From: a bacterium
Lineage (GTDB): Bacteria; Armatimonadota; Zipacnadia; Zipacnadales; UBA11051
Length of the DNA stretch: 64,000 nt
Reading direction: 5' to 3'
Assembly (NCBI GenBank): GCA_030604405.1
Contig: JAUVVY010000007.1
Span: forward strand, 1-64,000
Part shown: piece by piece, positions 9,350 to 18,472 of the stretch
How the letters are laid out: every line of letters starts with the position of its first letter
Numbering within the stretch: position 1 is the first letter of the stretch
The notes under the pieces: generated by a model
What the model was told of the DNA's origin: nothing
The model's input: only the letters and a program-made list of their open reading frames with translations
Databases searched by the model: none
Program-made: the position numbers and the translations under genes

Positions 9350-10387
9350 CTATTGGCTGACCTGTATGACAGCGCCGGGGACTGCATCGGCGCTGAGAAT
9401 CCAATCGGCGCCGTCGCGGGCCACTGAATAGATATTGCTGCGCAATCGGCCGCCTCTGGGCGCGACAGATACGAAGTCTGCCTGAGGCTCCTCCGACACT
9501 TCCAGGCCACTGATGCGGAAACTCAGTTGGCTGTTGATAACACCAGTCGGCCACTGTCCTGCGATTTCGAACTGGACCTTCTGCGGCCCGGCTTCAATGA
9601 CATTGACCGACAGCGCCCGCCGCAGCAGGACGTAGTCTATCACGTCATCGGGTTTGGCGGCCCACAGCCTGGCGTCTGAGATGTCGCGCAGCTTCTCGAA
9701 CCGCCGAGTCAGGTCCTCAGGGGTGATGCACTTGCGCGACTGCGGGACATTCCACATCACCAGGTGCGAGGTCTCATACAGCCACGAGCCGACCAGGAAG
9801 TCCAGCGCCAGGTTGTCAGTCAGCAGTTCGTCCTTCCAATCGTAGGCGTCGGATATCTTCCCGGATGCGACCATGAAATTGCCGATCTTGTACAGGTCGA
9901 AGTCTTCGCGGTTGGGCGCGCCATCTATGTAAGCGCAGGCCAGATAGTGCTGCTTGACGAGGTCTATTACCGGCTCGTAGTTATATTTGTCATTTGGGAT
10001 AGTGAAAATGCGCACCGGACGATCGAGCATGTCCTCCAGGCGGTACTTGCTCCAGACCACCTCGCGCCACAAATCGAGCCCCGGCTGCGTCGGATACACG
10101 TAATGCGACCAGGAATGATTGCCCACACCCCAGCCACGGGCCATGAGGAATTTCAGCTCCTCGACGCTCATCTGCATGTAATCATTGAGTGAGCTGCCGT
10201 AGGCGCTGCGCTGCTTGCCGAGCTGTCCGACAACTACATCAACATGGCCGGGGAAGCCGAACTCCTGGTGTACTGGCAGCGCATTGGCGAGGGCGTCCAC
10301 AGTGCCCTCGTCGTAAGTCATCGAATACGCAAACGGGGCATCCTGGGGCCAGGTGCATATCTGTACCGGCGCATTTTCCTTAGCCAT
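9350..10387 (-). CDS. polysaccharide deacetylase-like (NodB fold) protein
   Basis: The 345-residue product carries NodB-like motifs: MTYDEGT (D26, E27) in place of the usual TFDDG, and NHSWSHY (H91, H95), the metal-binding HSxxH. The second acidic ligand is thus Glu instead of Asp. Family enzymes remove acetyl groups from chitin- or peptidoglycan-type sugars, or act on related amides. There is no signal peptide, so a cytoplasmic role is likely. The start is the ATG at 10387 behind GGGAGAATTCAC. It is the last gene after the M14-like and subtilase-like genes, 54 bases behind the latter, and is probably co-transcribed with them. Confidence 0.7.
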   Translation of the reverse strand: MAKENAPVQICTWPQDAPFAYSMTYDEGTVDALANALPVHQEFGFPGHVDVVVGQLGKQRSAYGSSLNDYMQMSVEELKFLMARGWGVGNHSWSHYVYPTQPGLDLWREVVWSKYRLEDMLDRPVRIFTIPNDKYNYEPVIDLVKQHYLACAYIDGAPNREDFDLYKIGNFMVASGKISDAYDWKDELLTDNLALDFLVGSWLYETSHLVMWNVPQSRKCITPEDLTRRFEKLRDISDARLWAAKPDDVIDYVLLRRALSVNVIEAGPQKVQFEIAGQWPTGVINSQLSFRISGLEVSEEPQADFVSVAPRGGRLRSNIYSVARDGADWILSADAVPGAVIQVSQ

Positions 10388-10441
10388 GTGAATTCTCCCA
10401 GCTTTCGGGCAGCCGCAAAAGAAGGCGGCCGCCACAGTCAT

Positions 10442-11794
10442 CTACGTACGCCGCTTTCTCAGCGTGGGTATCTTGACGGTATGCACTTGATCCGAGCCGT
10501 GGCGGTCGAGGGTGCAGAGCTGTAGCCAGATTCTCTTCGGCGGTGCCTCGGTAAGCTTGATAGCAAACTCGGTGGAGTGCAGACCGCGGACCGGAGCGAT
10601 GGCGTGGCCGATCTGGCGGGTGATGAGAATCTGGGGCTTGGCCATTGTCGCTCTGGGCGCGGCGGCTTTGAGCGGATCGCCGTTGAAGGCCACCAGCAGC
10701 GCTTGGTCCACGTCGAAGGCGCCGCGGTTGTGTACGCTGATTTGCAGGACAGGCTTGCCGCGGGCCCTCCGCAGGGCGGCGCTTGAGAGCTCGATTTGCA
10801 ACTCCTGCTTCAGGGCATTCGGCTTGAGATTGACGGCCCTGGCGGCATTCAGGATACCCCAGCCCAGTTTGTTATCCCACTTGTCATTGCCGGCGGTGTT
10901 GCGCAGAATCTGGCGGATCTGCTCATTGCTCAGTTCTGGGAAGCGCGAGCAGACCAGCGCCGCCACACCACCGCCGAACCCCGAAGCCATACAGCCTCCG
11001 CTGGACGATACGTAGTCATTGTCGCCACCGGTGCTCCACACCCGGTCCACTTCGTTGTTGGTTCCGCGCTGTCCACCCGGAGCCCCTACCTCCACATAAT
11101 TCGCTTCTGCGACGATATCCGCAGCACGGCCATGCCGGTTGCTGGAGCCGATTGAAATCACCGAGGCGAAGCCCGAGTTGGCGGTGGCAACCCGCCTGCC
11201 GCGATTATCTGCCGTGCCACGACAGGTCAGACATCCCGCATCATAGGCATCGTCCAAGGCGCGGCGGATCTGTGGGTTGTCCACCGGATAGCCAAAATCG
11301 GTCCCTCGGTAGAAAAGCGGGCTCCTCGCACTCGTCTTGCCATAGCTGATGAACCCATGCGGAATGACCAGCACCTTCGCACCATGCTCGACCGCATAAT
11401 CAATGCCCTGCCACCAACTGTCCGGTTTGCCGTAGCCGACCCGCACGATCATCACCTTGCACTCCGGCGCGCAGGCCATCACCTCGCCGGCTACGAACGC
11501 GTGGTGTCTGCGGTTATAATCATTATCCTGCCCCGGGCCAGTGGGCTCCAGGCTGGCATCATCGTCAAAGCAGTCCCAGCCGTGGAGGTCGCCTTTGGTC
11601 GGTTTGGGGTTGATCCACAGATGCCCCTCGTGGTCGGGATGTTGGACGTAGCCGAGATCAATGACGGCAACCACGACATCAGGGCTGCCGCGAGTGACCT
11701 TGTGGGCCTTGGGGATGCCGAGCTGCTGAAACGGCCAGCCGTACGGCGTTTTGTGCATGGTGAACAGATTCAGTTCAGGAGCTTCCTGGCTCAT
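10442..11794 (-). CDS. subtilase (S8) family protein with Cys at the catalytic Ser position
   Basis: The 450-residue product has a subtilisin fold at about 35-310. Catalytic Asp is D46 in VAVIDLGY. Catalytic His is H97 in RRHHAFVAG (usually HGTHVAG). The oxyanion Asn is N197 in TADNRG. The Ser motif GTSMAxP is replaced by GGCMASG, putting Cys268 at the nucleophile position. The C-terminal 140 residues are beta-rich. No signal peptide is present, so it probably works in the cytoplasm. Its ATG is one base after the stop of the M14-like gene (TGA-G-ATG), so the two are translationally coupled. It may be a cysteine-nucleophile protease or a pseudoenzyme. Confidence 0.8.
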   Translation of the reverse strand: MSQEAPELNLFTMHKTPYGWPFQQLGIPKAHKVTRGSPDVVVAVIDLGYVQHPDHEGHLWINPKPTKGDLHGWDCFDDDASLEPTGPGQDNDYNRRHHAFVAGEVMACAPECKVMIVRVGYGKPDSWWQGIDYAVEHGAKVLVIPHGFISYGKTSARSPLFYRGTDFGYPVDNPQIRRALDDAYDAGCLTCRGTADNRGRRVATANSGFASVISIGSSNRHGRAADIVAEANYVEVGAPGGQRGTNNEVDRVWSTGGDNDYVSSSGGCMASGFGGGVAALVCSRFPELSNEQIRQILRNTAGNDKWDNKLGWGILNAARAVNLKPNALKQELQIELSSAALRRARGKPVLQISVHNRGAFDVDQALLVAFNGDPLKAAAPRATMAKPQILITRQIGHAIAPVRGLHSTEFAIKLTEAPPKRIWLQLCTLDRHGSDQVHTVKIPTLRKRRT

Positions 11795-11795
11795 C

Positions 11796-12944
11796 TCACA
11801 TCGCTCCCAGCGCCGCGTCAAGCAGCGTGATCAGCAGCGGCTTGGTGCCCTCGGCGGTGAGGGCATAGTCCTGTATGCACAGCGCCGTGCTGCCCAGGTA
11901 TCTTGCCGCCAGGACCAGTTCACTTTCCGTCGTGTCAAACTCGGGGTCGTCCACCGGTACCGGCACCACCCGCCATTGCGGGCAACACGCAAGTATGGCT
12001 TGCGCAACCCGTTCCGCCCGCTGCGCACATTCTTCATCAAGATACCATTGGCCCTTCACGGGGTTGAGCTTGGGTGAATCTACGCTGCCAGGATGCACGT
12101 GTACATCCAGCATCAACGCAGGCGCATGGGCCGCCATGTCATTCCAGGTATGCAGGGACTCTTCGGCACACTTTTGGCCGCGCCTGGCGAGGCCGAAGTC
12201 AAACATCGGGCAGCGGTCGCGGGCGTTCATGATCGAGTATCCGTGCGCTGCACCGTCGGGCATGGGCACAGGCAGAATGGTGAACTGGAACCGCTCCAAC
12301 AGCTCCTGGCTGCGTTTTGTCGGCGTCCCCAGCCAGTCCAATACGTGCAGTACGGTGTCGCCGGCGAATTCGGCACTTTGGAAGCTGGCGTGGATGAAGA
12401 TCCGCTGATCGCGCGGCTCGGTCTCGACTACCCACAGATCGCGCCCTTCGGCGGTTTTGCCCAGGCTGCGGGCGGAGGCAAAAGGCAGTCGCGCGGCGTA
12501 TTGCTTTACGGTCTGTTCGGTTTCGCCAGAGGTCCACTGCGGCTTGGTGGAAAGCACAGTGTCCTGACCGGGCGCCAATGTCAACACCGTATCTACCCAG
12601 CCATCGCCGTGCTTGTGGTTGGCCGCCGGCAGATGCCGCCAGCAGCGGCCCTCCTTCACCCAGTACGGCCCGCACATGAACTTGATGTTGCGCGCTGCTG
12701 ACCGCTCGCACAGGTGCAGCCTGATGTGCGCGTCTGCCGCTTCATCAGTGGTGTTGCGTACGCCGAGGGCGAAGTTGTAGTCATAAAAGACGCCGTGGAA
12801 TGCCATCTCTGGAATGTCCGGTTCTTCCAGGCACTCCACATGGAAGATGCCATCGCAGATCTCACGCAGGCCGCCGACACTCGCTCCCTCGAAGCCGCTG
12901 TAGAGCACGGTGCCGCGAGCCTCGCCAAGGGCCTTCTGGGTCAT
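11796..12944 (-). CDS. M14-like (cytosolic carboxypeptidase-type) protein with altered zinc motif
   Basis: The 382-residue product has an N-terminal beta-sandwich (about 1-140) and a carboxypeptidase-like domain (about 150-380), as in cytosolic carboxypeptidases. In the first zinc motif the usual HPxE aligns to ASFQSAE (186-192), so Q189 sits at the zinc His while E192 stays. The NPDG loop survives as PMPDG (227-231), but the usual DLNR substrate site reads DFGL (249-252). The second zinc His region is DVHVH (280-284), and the catalytic Glu fits E365 in ALTAEGT. No signal peptide is visible. It is coupled to the subtilase-like gene. Activity is doubtful; it may be a binding protein or use other ligands. 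Confidence 0.65.
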   Translation of the reverse strand: MTQKALGEARGTVLYSGFEGASVGGLREICDGIFHVECLEEPDIPEMAFHGVFYDYNFALGVRNTTDEAADAHIRLHLCERSAARNIKFMCGPYWVKEGRCWRHLPAANHKHGDGWVDTVLTLAPGQDTVLSTKPQWTSGETEQTVKQYAARLPFASARSLGKTAEGRDLWVVETEPRDQRIFIHASFQSAEFAGDTVLHVLDWLGTPTKRSQELLERFQFTILPVPMPDGAAHGYSIMNARDRCPMFDFGLARRGQKCAEESLHTWNDMAAHAPALMLDVHVHPGSVDSPKLNPVKGQWYLDEECAQRAERVAQAILACCPQWRVVPVPVDDPEFDTTESELVLAARYLGSTALCIQDYALTAEGTKPLLITLLDAALGAM

Positions 12945-12967
12945 GGCAATCCTCCTCACTTTCGGGG

Positions 12968-13163
12968 TTCCACCAGATGGGCCAGCAGCAGTGCGTCCTG
13001 GACATGGTGAAGAGATTCAGAGCGGGTCGCTGCCGGCTGACATGAGCCTCCCAATGGCAGGCCCGATCTGGCGGGTAATGAGAATCTGAGGCTTGGTCAT
13101 TGTGGCTCCGGGCCCGGCCGCTTTGAGCGGAACACCATCTCGATACACGCCAGCCCACAGTAG
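12968..13163 (-). pseudogene. collapsed remnant of a second subtilase-like gene
   Basis: At 13163-13050 the minus strand encodes a segment ending MTKPQILITRQIGPAIG, nearly the same as MAKPQILITRQIGHAIA in the C-terminal domain of the subtilase-like gene 2.4 kb downstream; DNA similarity is obvious against 10611-10682. It is followed in another frame, at about 13021-12968, by a segment (ALNLFTMSRT..WPIWW) matching that protein's N-terminus (ELNLFTMHKT..WPFQQ). A C-terminal piece followed by an N-terminal piece suggests that tandem paralogues once stood here and were lost by deletion, leaving their ends. Confidence 0.75.
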
Positions 13164-13171
13164 CTGGGTAG

Positions 13172-15106
13172 CTAGTTTACCTTCTCGAGCTGCAGGGATG
13201 CTTTCTCTGGGCGAGTATTCCTGCCCGCCAGCCATCTTATCATCTCGAGAAGCATAGCCGCATTGCCGGTCGCTTTGTCCGCGATTTCAGGGTGCGAGCT
13301 ACACAGGACCACACGGCCCTTGCCGTAGAGATCATATACGATGCAAGGATGATCGGTGAAAAAGCTGCCAGGTTTGGCGCAGACATGCTCAGGGTTGAAA
13401 TCCACCGTGCCCGTTCTGCCGGTAAACGTTGCCACCACGTACATCGGCTTGCTCGGATCATTTATCTCCCACTGCGGGCCGTTAGCGTGGCGGATCGTGC
13501 GGACCGTCGCTGGGAGGTATTCAGGGAGGGTGAATACCTTTGAGGCCTCGTCCTCCATTCTGATCTCAATGTCCCCCGTGCCAGTGCACGTCCCTGTTAT
13601 CTTCACATTAGCCAGGCCCAGGCAATAGTTGTAAGAGCCGAACGAGCCCGCGTAGCCGCCTCCGCAGATGCCCAGGAAGCCACCGCCGCTTCTCACAAAC
13701 TCGCGTATCCTATCCTGCCCCTCCTTGCCAAGGGCCTCGGCGTGCATCGAGGACTTGCCGCCTCCGGGGAAGTAGAAGACATCATATCTGTCCCTGGCCA
13801 ATTCATTCTTGACATCCCCGAACTTGATCCCAGTCGAAACGATCTCTGTACCCTCGACCGCGGATAGGTAGCCGGCTATGCAGGATCTGCACGGGACGCC
13901 CCCCTCACCTTCCGCAGTATGGACGATATACGCGACCCTGATCGCGCCCGTGTCACTGTTCGCCTGCTCGTTTTGTGGCACAGCGTAATCATCCTCAAGG
14001 ACACCCGCCTGCCAGCAGGCCAGATTTGCCAGCATTTCGCTGAACGCAGCTTTGTCCGGATGCACAACGTAGTGTTGGTTGATGAGCTGGCCGATCCGCC
14101 GGTCAAACTCGTACAGCCACAGCCAGCGCAGTGGATGGTATCTGCCGACCTCGGAGCCGTACTGGGAGTCCACGTGACTGCGGAACTCGGGTTGTGCCTC
14201 GTCCTTGTTCCACAGAACATTGATGAACGTGTTCGCGAGCCGCTTCATGTCTTGTTGATCGAAGACAATTCCCAGGTGATAGGCCCGTATCGCGAACTCG
14301 ATGTCCAGATTGGCATGACCGGTATCCTCGCGGCGCCCGTCCTTCATGTAGTCCCACAGGTAGGCATCGTCTTGTTGAAGGTATCTCAGGTCGTCCTTGA
14401 AGAACTGCGCCATCTCCGTAGCCGCTTGCAGGTAGAAATCGGGGAAGGCCGGATTCGAGGGCGTGTAATGGGGTGATTGCGCGATTTCGTGCAGCACCAA
14501 CAGAAGCGTGCCGAAGGCCAGGTATTGGTTGTGTGGCAGGTGCTTGAAGCCTCCCCACTGGCGCAGATGGGTGTGGGTGCCGCGGTCCGCATTCCAGTTC
14601 GCGTGCCACTTGGCGACGATGTGTTGTTCCACAGTGCTCAAATACTCGTCAGCCTTTGCCTTGTACTTCTCGTGCAGTGCAGCGTCGCTGTAAACCAACT
14701 TGACGAACCGCGCGATCGGAACACAGGTGTGGCCGTCGTGAACCAGCAACTCGTCATATTGTTCCGTGTACCTCGCCGTACCCCAGCCCTTGAAGCCGTC
14801 CTGGTATCCCTCCCAGTACTCCGCACCCCCGTCAGGTATGTCTCTCATTTCGCTGTTGAGATTATCAATCCGAACAACCATGTAATCCAGCCACTTTGTG
14901 TCCTTGCTTGCCCGGTACATCGCCAGGTAGGCACGCAACGTATATGCTTCGCTCCATCCAGGCGCTCCCTTGGACCGATGATACAGTCCGGCATCAGGGT
15001 TGTCATATCGCGACTCAAACTCCTCGTACCAATCTGCAGCGCATGCCTGGGACACCATGCCCAGGCCCAGAGATAGACCTAGCAGAAGAACGAGCGGCTG
15101 CCTCAT
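13172..15106 (-). CDS. secreted (alpha/alpha) toroid protein fused to a GATase1-like (BPL_N-type) domain
   Basis: The 644-residue product has a signal peptide (MRQPLVLLLG..ACA-AD, cleavage near 24). A helical toroid-type region (about 25-385) follows; it resembles the secreted protein encoded at 34044. A class I glutamine-amidotransferase-like domain (about 390-630) comes last. That domain has YFPGGG and a nucleophile-elbow stretch GFLGICGGGYAGSF with C481, as in the N-terminal domain of biotin-protein-ligase-like proteins and ThuA-like relatives. The start has a good GGAGGTG ribosome site. The toroid may bind or process an acidic or neutral glycan. The fusion partner's role is unknown. It precedes the subtilase remnant and may head the M14/subtilase transcript. 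Confidence 0.65.
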   Translation of the reverse strand: MRQPLVLLLGLSLGLGMVSQACAADWYEEFESRYDNPDAGLYHRSKGAPGWSEAYTLRAYLAMYRASKDTKWLDYMVVRIDNLNSEMRDIPDGGAEYWEGYQDGFKGWGTARYTEQYDELLVHDGHTCVPIARFVKLVYSDAALHEKYKAKADEYLSTVEQHIVAKWHANWNADRGTHTHLRQWGGFKHLPHNQYLAFGTLLLVLHEIAQSPHYTPSNPAFPDFYLQAATEMAQFFKDDLRYLQQDDAYLWDYMKDGRREDTGHANLDIEFAIRAYHLGIVFDQQDMKRLANTFINVLWNKDEAQPEFRSHVDSQYGSEVGRYHPLRWLWLYEFDRRIGQLINQHYVVHPDKAAFSEMLANLACWQAGVLEDDYAVPQNEQANSDTGAIRVAYIVHTAEGEGGVPCRSCIAGYLSAVEGTEIVSTGIKFGDVKNELARDRYDVFYFPGGGKSSMHAEALGKEGQDRIREFVRSGGGFLGICGGGYAGSFGSYNYCLGLANVKITGTCTGTGDIEIRMEDEASKVFTLPEYLPATVRTIRHANGPQWEINDPSKPMYVVATFTGRTGTVDFNPEHVCAKPGSFFTDHPCIVYDLYGKGRVVLCSSHPEIADKATGNAAMLLEMIRWLAGRNTRPEKASLQLEKVN

Positions 15107-15214
15107 CAGACACCTCCGGCACATCAGCGATCCCAGTTTCTACGCATCGGGTTCGCTGAGTCCAATATTCTTTGTTGCCCACAAAGACGCGTGTGAGGCG
15201 GTTGGGATCCGCTA

Positions 15215-16240
15215 CTATTCATAGCACCCGTAGCGACCTATCGCCTCGCTCATGGCGCGGACGTTTTCGAGTTTCATGTCCGCGGTGAGGCTGTTGGATG
15301 AAGAGATGATGTACCCGCCGCCAGCACCGATCTTCTCAATACGGGCGCGCACCTGAGCGGTGATGTCGTCAGGGGTCTTGTGCACCAGATCATCCATGAA
15401 TATGTTGCCCACCAGGCAGATGCGGTCGCCATAGTCAGCCTTGATCTGGACGATGTCCATCACATCGGGCTGGATCGGATGAAGCGCCACCTGCCCCATC
15501 GTCAGCCAGTCGTCAAGTATCGGCATCATGTCGCCGTCGCTGTGGGCAATCAGTGGCAATTCCAAGGGGCCGGCCGCTTTCTGCTGAATCGGCAGGACCG
15601 TCTCGCGGTAGAAGTCGGGCGAGAACATCGGCCCGGAGTTGAAGGCTACATCATCAAAGGCCCAGAAGATGTCGAAGCCGATCTCGGCCAGGCGTGGGGC
15701 TATGCGGATCGTCCAGTCGGCGTACATCTCCATGATCTCGATGATAAGGTCGGGGTCGTCAACCATCGCATAGGAGAACGCCTGCAGGCCCATGGTCATG
15801 ATGGTCGCGCCGATTCCGAGCCGGATACAGGCCACAGCGCAGAAGTCTTCCTTGTGGGCGATGAATTCGGCGGCGCTGTCGAAGAAGCCCGCAGCGTCCA
15901 TGTCAGGGAACTGCATCAGCTTCAGGTCGTCGCGCGTGTGAACCAAACCCTCGCCGACGATGACGACGCCCTCCATGCTCGTCCTGCCCGCATATACCGG
16001 CGCAAAGGCGTTGTAGTTGATGTTGTCCTTGCCCAGCGCCCGACAGACCTTCTTCTGCTGCTCTGCGAGATATGCGCCGGAAGCTACAGGCGTGCCGTCC
16101 GGGGCGATGTCCCAGTTGACGCTGATTTGCTCGCCGCACAGCTCACTGGCAAACGCATCGTCAACGATGCCCTCCATCCAGGGCACGCGGTCCGGGATTT
16201 CGTGCCGCAGAGCAGCTATAACTCGTTCGCGAGACGTCAT
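15215..16240 (-). CDS. uroporphyrinogen decarboxylase (URO-D) family protein
   Basis: This 341-residue protein has the URO-D/MtaA-CmuA fold: the opening MTSRERVIAALRHEIPDRVPW, the central IAHSDGDMMPILDDWL, and LHPIQPDVMDI with VGNIFMDDL near the C-terminus. Members include heme-pathway decarboxylases and methyltransferases that move methyl groups to or from corrinoids or thiols. The DxxDIxxIK-type spacing and the gene context point to the methyltransferase-like branch, not heme synthesis; that is inference. The ATG overlaps the stop of the isochorismatase-fold gene (ATGA) and sits behind GAGGAATTGCT, so translation is coupled. Confidence 0.8.
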   Translation of the reverse strand: MTSRERVIAALRHEIPDRVPWMEGIVDDAFASELCGEQISVNWDIAPDGTPVASGAYLAEQQKKVCRALGKDNINYNAFAPVYAGRTSMEGVVIVGEGLVHTRDDLKLMQFPDMDAAGFFDSAAEFIAHKEDFCAVACIRLGIGATIMTMGLQAFSYAMVDDPDLIIEIMEMYADWTIRIAPRLAEIGFDIFWAFDDVAFNSGPMFSPDFYRETVLPIQQKAAGPLELPLIAHSDGDMMPILDDWLTMGQVALHPIQPDVMDIVQIKADYGDRICLVGNIFMDDLVHKTPDDITAQVRARIEKIGAGGGYIISSSNSLTADMKLENVRAMSEAIGRYGCYE

Positions 16241-17010
16241 AGCAATTCCTCACATGCTCTCAGAAAATCGGCCAAGGTTATGGTGTCACCGCAATGGGCC
16301 TCGAAATAACGAACCGCCCAGCGTGTGGCGATGCGCTCCTCAAAGGTGTCAGGAAGCTCGACGCCGAGTGTGGCATCGCGCATCAGAAACAGCCGATACC
16401 CAAATGGTGCCATTGGGGCGATGCCGCCGGGAGCGTTGAGGATGCACATGTCGGCAGCAAATCCGCTGTAGATGAGATTCTCGATGCCAAGCCGGCGCAG
16501 GAGCCTGTCAAACTGGCCGGTCTGATACACAAATGGCTCTTCGGGCAGCGGTGCAACTACCTTCGCACGATCCATGCGGGCATAGGGCGAATCGCTGGCG
16601 TAGTCCTTGCCGTGAGCGCGGTTGAGTATGCTCTGCCCCCAGCCGGGCACTACCTCGGTCGGCTGCGGGACCGGCTCAGCCGGTGGATCAATATCGTGCT
16701 GGGCCTCCGGGTGCTTTGCCGCTATCGTTGCACTTTCGACATGACAGACCAGGATTCCGGCAGCCCGGGCGGCGTCCATCGCGGGCCTGATACACTCGAC
16801 TATAATTCGCTCCGCCTCGGCGAAGGTCTCGTAGAAGCCCATGCCGACACAGTATGCCGGATCAATCTCCGGCCCGTCCTCGCAGCCGATGTTCCAGCAG
16901 TGCATGCCAACGAAGGCCGTCTTCGCCGGGTCGAGTTCGAGCATTTCAGTCTCGTAGCCCGTATCCGTTATCGGCAGTGTTTTGAAGTAGCGGCCTGGGA
17001 GTCTTAACAT
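16237..17010 (-). CDS. isochorismatase-fold cysteine hydrolase with altered active site
   Basis: The 257-residue product has the isochorismatase-like fold. The nucleophile Cys is C189 in GFAADMCI, at the usual place after beta-strand 4. The usual catalytic Asp (VxDxQN) is replaced by AFVGMHCWN, with H37 at the Asp position. The usual Lys before the FxxTxLxxxL segment is not seen in PLPEEPFVYQTGQFDRLL. Family enzymes hydrolyse amides or vinyl ethers such as nicotinamide, N-carbamoylsarcosine or isochorismate. With two of three triad residues changed, the chemistry is uncertain. The ATG at 17010 follows GGAGATTTCA; the 3' end overlaps the URO-D gene by four bases. Confidence 0.7.
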   Translation of the reverse strand: MLRLPGRYFKTLPITDTGYETEMLELDPAKTAFVGMHCWNIGCEDGPEIDPAYCVGMGFYETFAEAERIIVECIRPAMDAARAAGILVCHVESATIAAKHPEAQHDIDPPAEPVPQPTEVVPGWGQSILNRAHGKDYASDSPYARMDRAKVVAPLPEEPFVYQTGQFDRLLRRLGIENLIYSGFAADMCILNAPGGIAPMAPFGYRLFLMRDATLGVELPDTFEERIATRWAVRYFEAHCGDTITLADFLRACEELL

Positions 17011-17179
17011 TGAAATCTCCGTGTCCGGTCCAGTTTTGTAGCTATTCACCTACCCCCGGCGGATGCCCCGCATCCGCCACCCCCTTCCGACGCGGAAGGG
17101 GGAACAGGTGCATGCCATGCGCCCCTACAAGCGGGTCAGTGAGCAGTCAGTTGGCTTTCTGTCGGTCGCGGCGGCGATC

Positions 17180-18430
17180 TCAGCGGCGGTTGCGCTCGGC
17201 GACCTGGCTAACGAACGCGGCCGCCAGCTCACAATGCTCGGGCTGGTACTTCTCACAGAAGGTTGCCCAGCGGATCCAGTTTTCCAGGAAGGCCGTAGCA
17301 GTCGGAGTCGCCTCGGCTCCGTAGTGGTATTCACGCGAGGCCGGGGGCATCGAGTAGGGATAGACTTTGACGCGCGCGTTGCGTTCCAAAAATAGACATG
17401 CTTCAGGCATCAGGTAATAGGCGCCCTTGCCCGCGCCGGGAATGCCGGCATCGACAAGCTGAGCGCCGAAGTCCCACGCATCACAGGTGAACTGCTGCGG
17501 GTCAATACTCATGCCGAACATCCAGGCCGAATATACATTCATGTAATCGGGGATCGGCGTCGGAGTTATCCCCGGAATCTCGGCGATCAGATCACTCAGC
17601 AGGCGCACCATCTTGTCTATGTGCGCGACCTGGTCGCGGATGATCTCAAGCTGCGCCAGGCAGATCGCTGCCGTGCACAGCGGCATCCGGTAGGCGTAGC
17701 CGTTGACAACATGCTGTCGCCCGTATCGCGGTTTGGCCTGCGCCCCGCGACTCTGGCCGAGGAAACGGATGCGTTCGGCAAGCTCGTCGTCATCGGTGAC
17801 CACGCAGCCGCCGACGTCAGAGCCCATCGTCTTTTCCGCGTCGAACGAGAACCCGCCCGCCCTGGATAGAGCGCCGGCAAGACGGCCCTTGTACTCGCCG
17901 AATACCGCCTGACAAACGTCTTCATAGACGATCAGGTCATGCTGTTCGGCCAGCTCGTTGATCGGGTCCATGTCGCAGATGATGCCGGCTTTGTGCACCA
18001 GCAATACGGCGCGCGTGCGGTCGGTGATACAGGCTGCGACGGTTTCCGCATTGACATTGACGGTGCCCGGCTCGGTGTCGGCGAAAACCGGGATGTAGTT
18101 CTCCTTGAGCAGGCCCTGGATGGTGCCGTAATCCGTAATCGGGCTGACAATGATCTCGTCGCCGGGGTCAAAGTCAAAGGCGGCGGCCATCGCAGCCAAA
18201 GCCGGCGTGCAGCCCGGAGTGGCGATGCAGTGCTTGACGCCGTACTCTTCGGCGAATCTCTGCTCAAAACGCCCGATTGTGTCGCTGGTGAGGCCGCTGT
18301 CCACTATCTCCTGCAGGTACTTCATTGCGTTGGGGCCCATGGTGCGGGGAAAGGGGTTGGGCAACTCGCCTTGCATGTGCGCCCAGGCCTCGGCCCCGTA
18401 TTTTGCTCTGGTGCTTTGTGGCTTTGCCAT
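17180..18430 (-). CDS. DegT/DnrJ/EryC1/StrS-family PLP aminotransferase
   Basis: The 416-residue protein has the fold-type I features of sugar aminotransferases. The cofactor-binding Asp lies in YEDVCQAVFGEYKG (about 169-182). The Schiff-base Lys is K200 in GGFSFDAEKTMGSDVGG. HCIATPGCTPALAAMAAAF binds the phosphate. Such enzymes transaminate keto-sugar nucleotides or keto-inositols. The neighbouring Gfo/Idh/MocA oxidoreductase could supply the keto substrate, so an oxidation-transamination pair is plausible. The start has GAGGCGATCAACG before the ATG. It lies 42 bases after the oxidoreductase gene on the same strand. Confidence 0.88.
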   Translation of the reverse strand: MAKPQSTRAKYGAEAWAHMQGELPNPFPRTMGPNAMKYLQEIVDSGLTSDTIGRFEQRFAEEYGVKHCIATPGCTPALAAMAAAFDFDPGDEIIVSPITDYGTIQGLLKENYIPVFADTEPGTVNVNAETVAACITDRTRAVLLVHKAGIICDMDPINELAEQHDLIVYEDVCQAVFGEYKGRLAGALSRAGGFSFDAEKTMGSDVGGCVVTDDDELAERIRFLGQSRGAQAKPRYGRQHVVNGYAYRMPLCTAAICLAQLEIIRDQVAHIDKMVRLLSDLIAEIPGITPTPIPDYMNVYSAWMFGMSIDPQQFTCDAWDFGAQLVDAGIPGAGKGAYYLMPEACLFLERNARVKVYPYSMPPASREYHYGAEATPTATAFLENWIRWATFCEKYQPEHCELAAAFVSQVAERNRR

Positions 18431-18472
18431 CGTTGATCGCCTCGTCAGTTGATTGCCGATGATCGAAGGTAC

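Noticed and set aside
15215-16240. Heme-pathway uroporphyrinogen decarboxylase (hemE)
   Set aside because: Two diverged family members lie among sugar-metabolism genes with no other heme genes. The methyltransferase-like branch of the family fits better.
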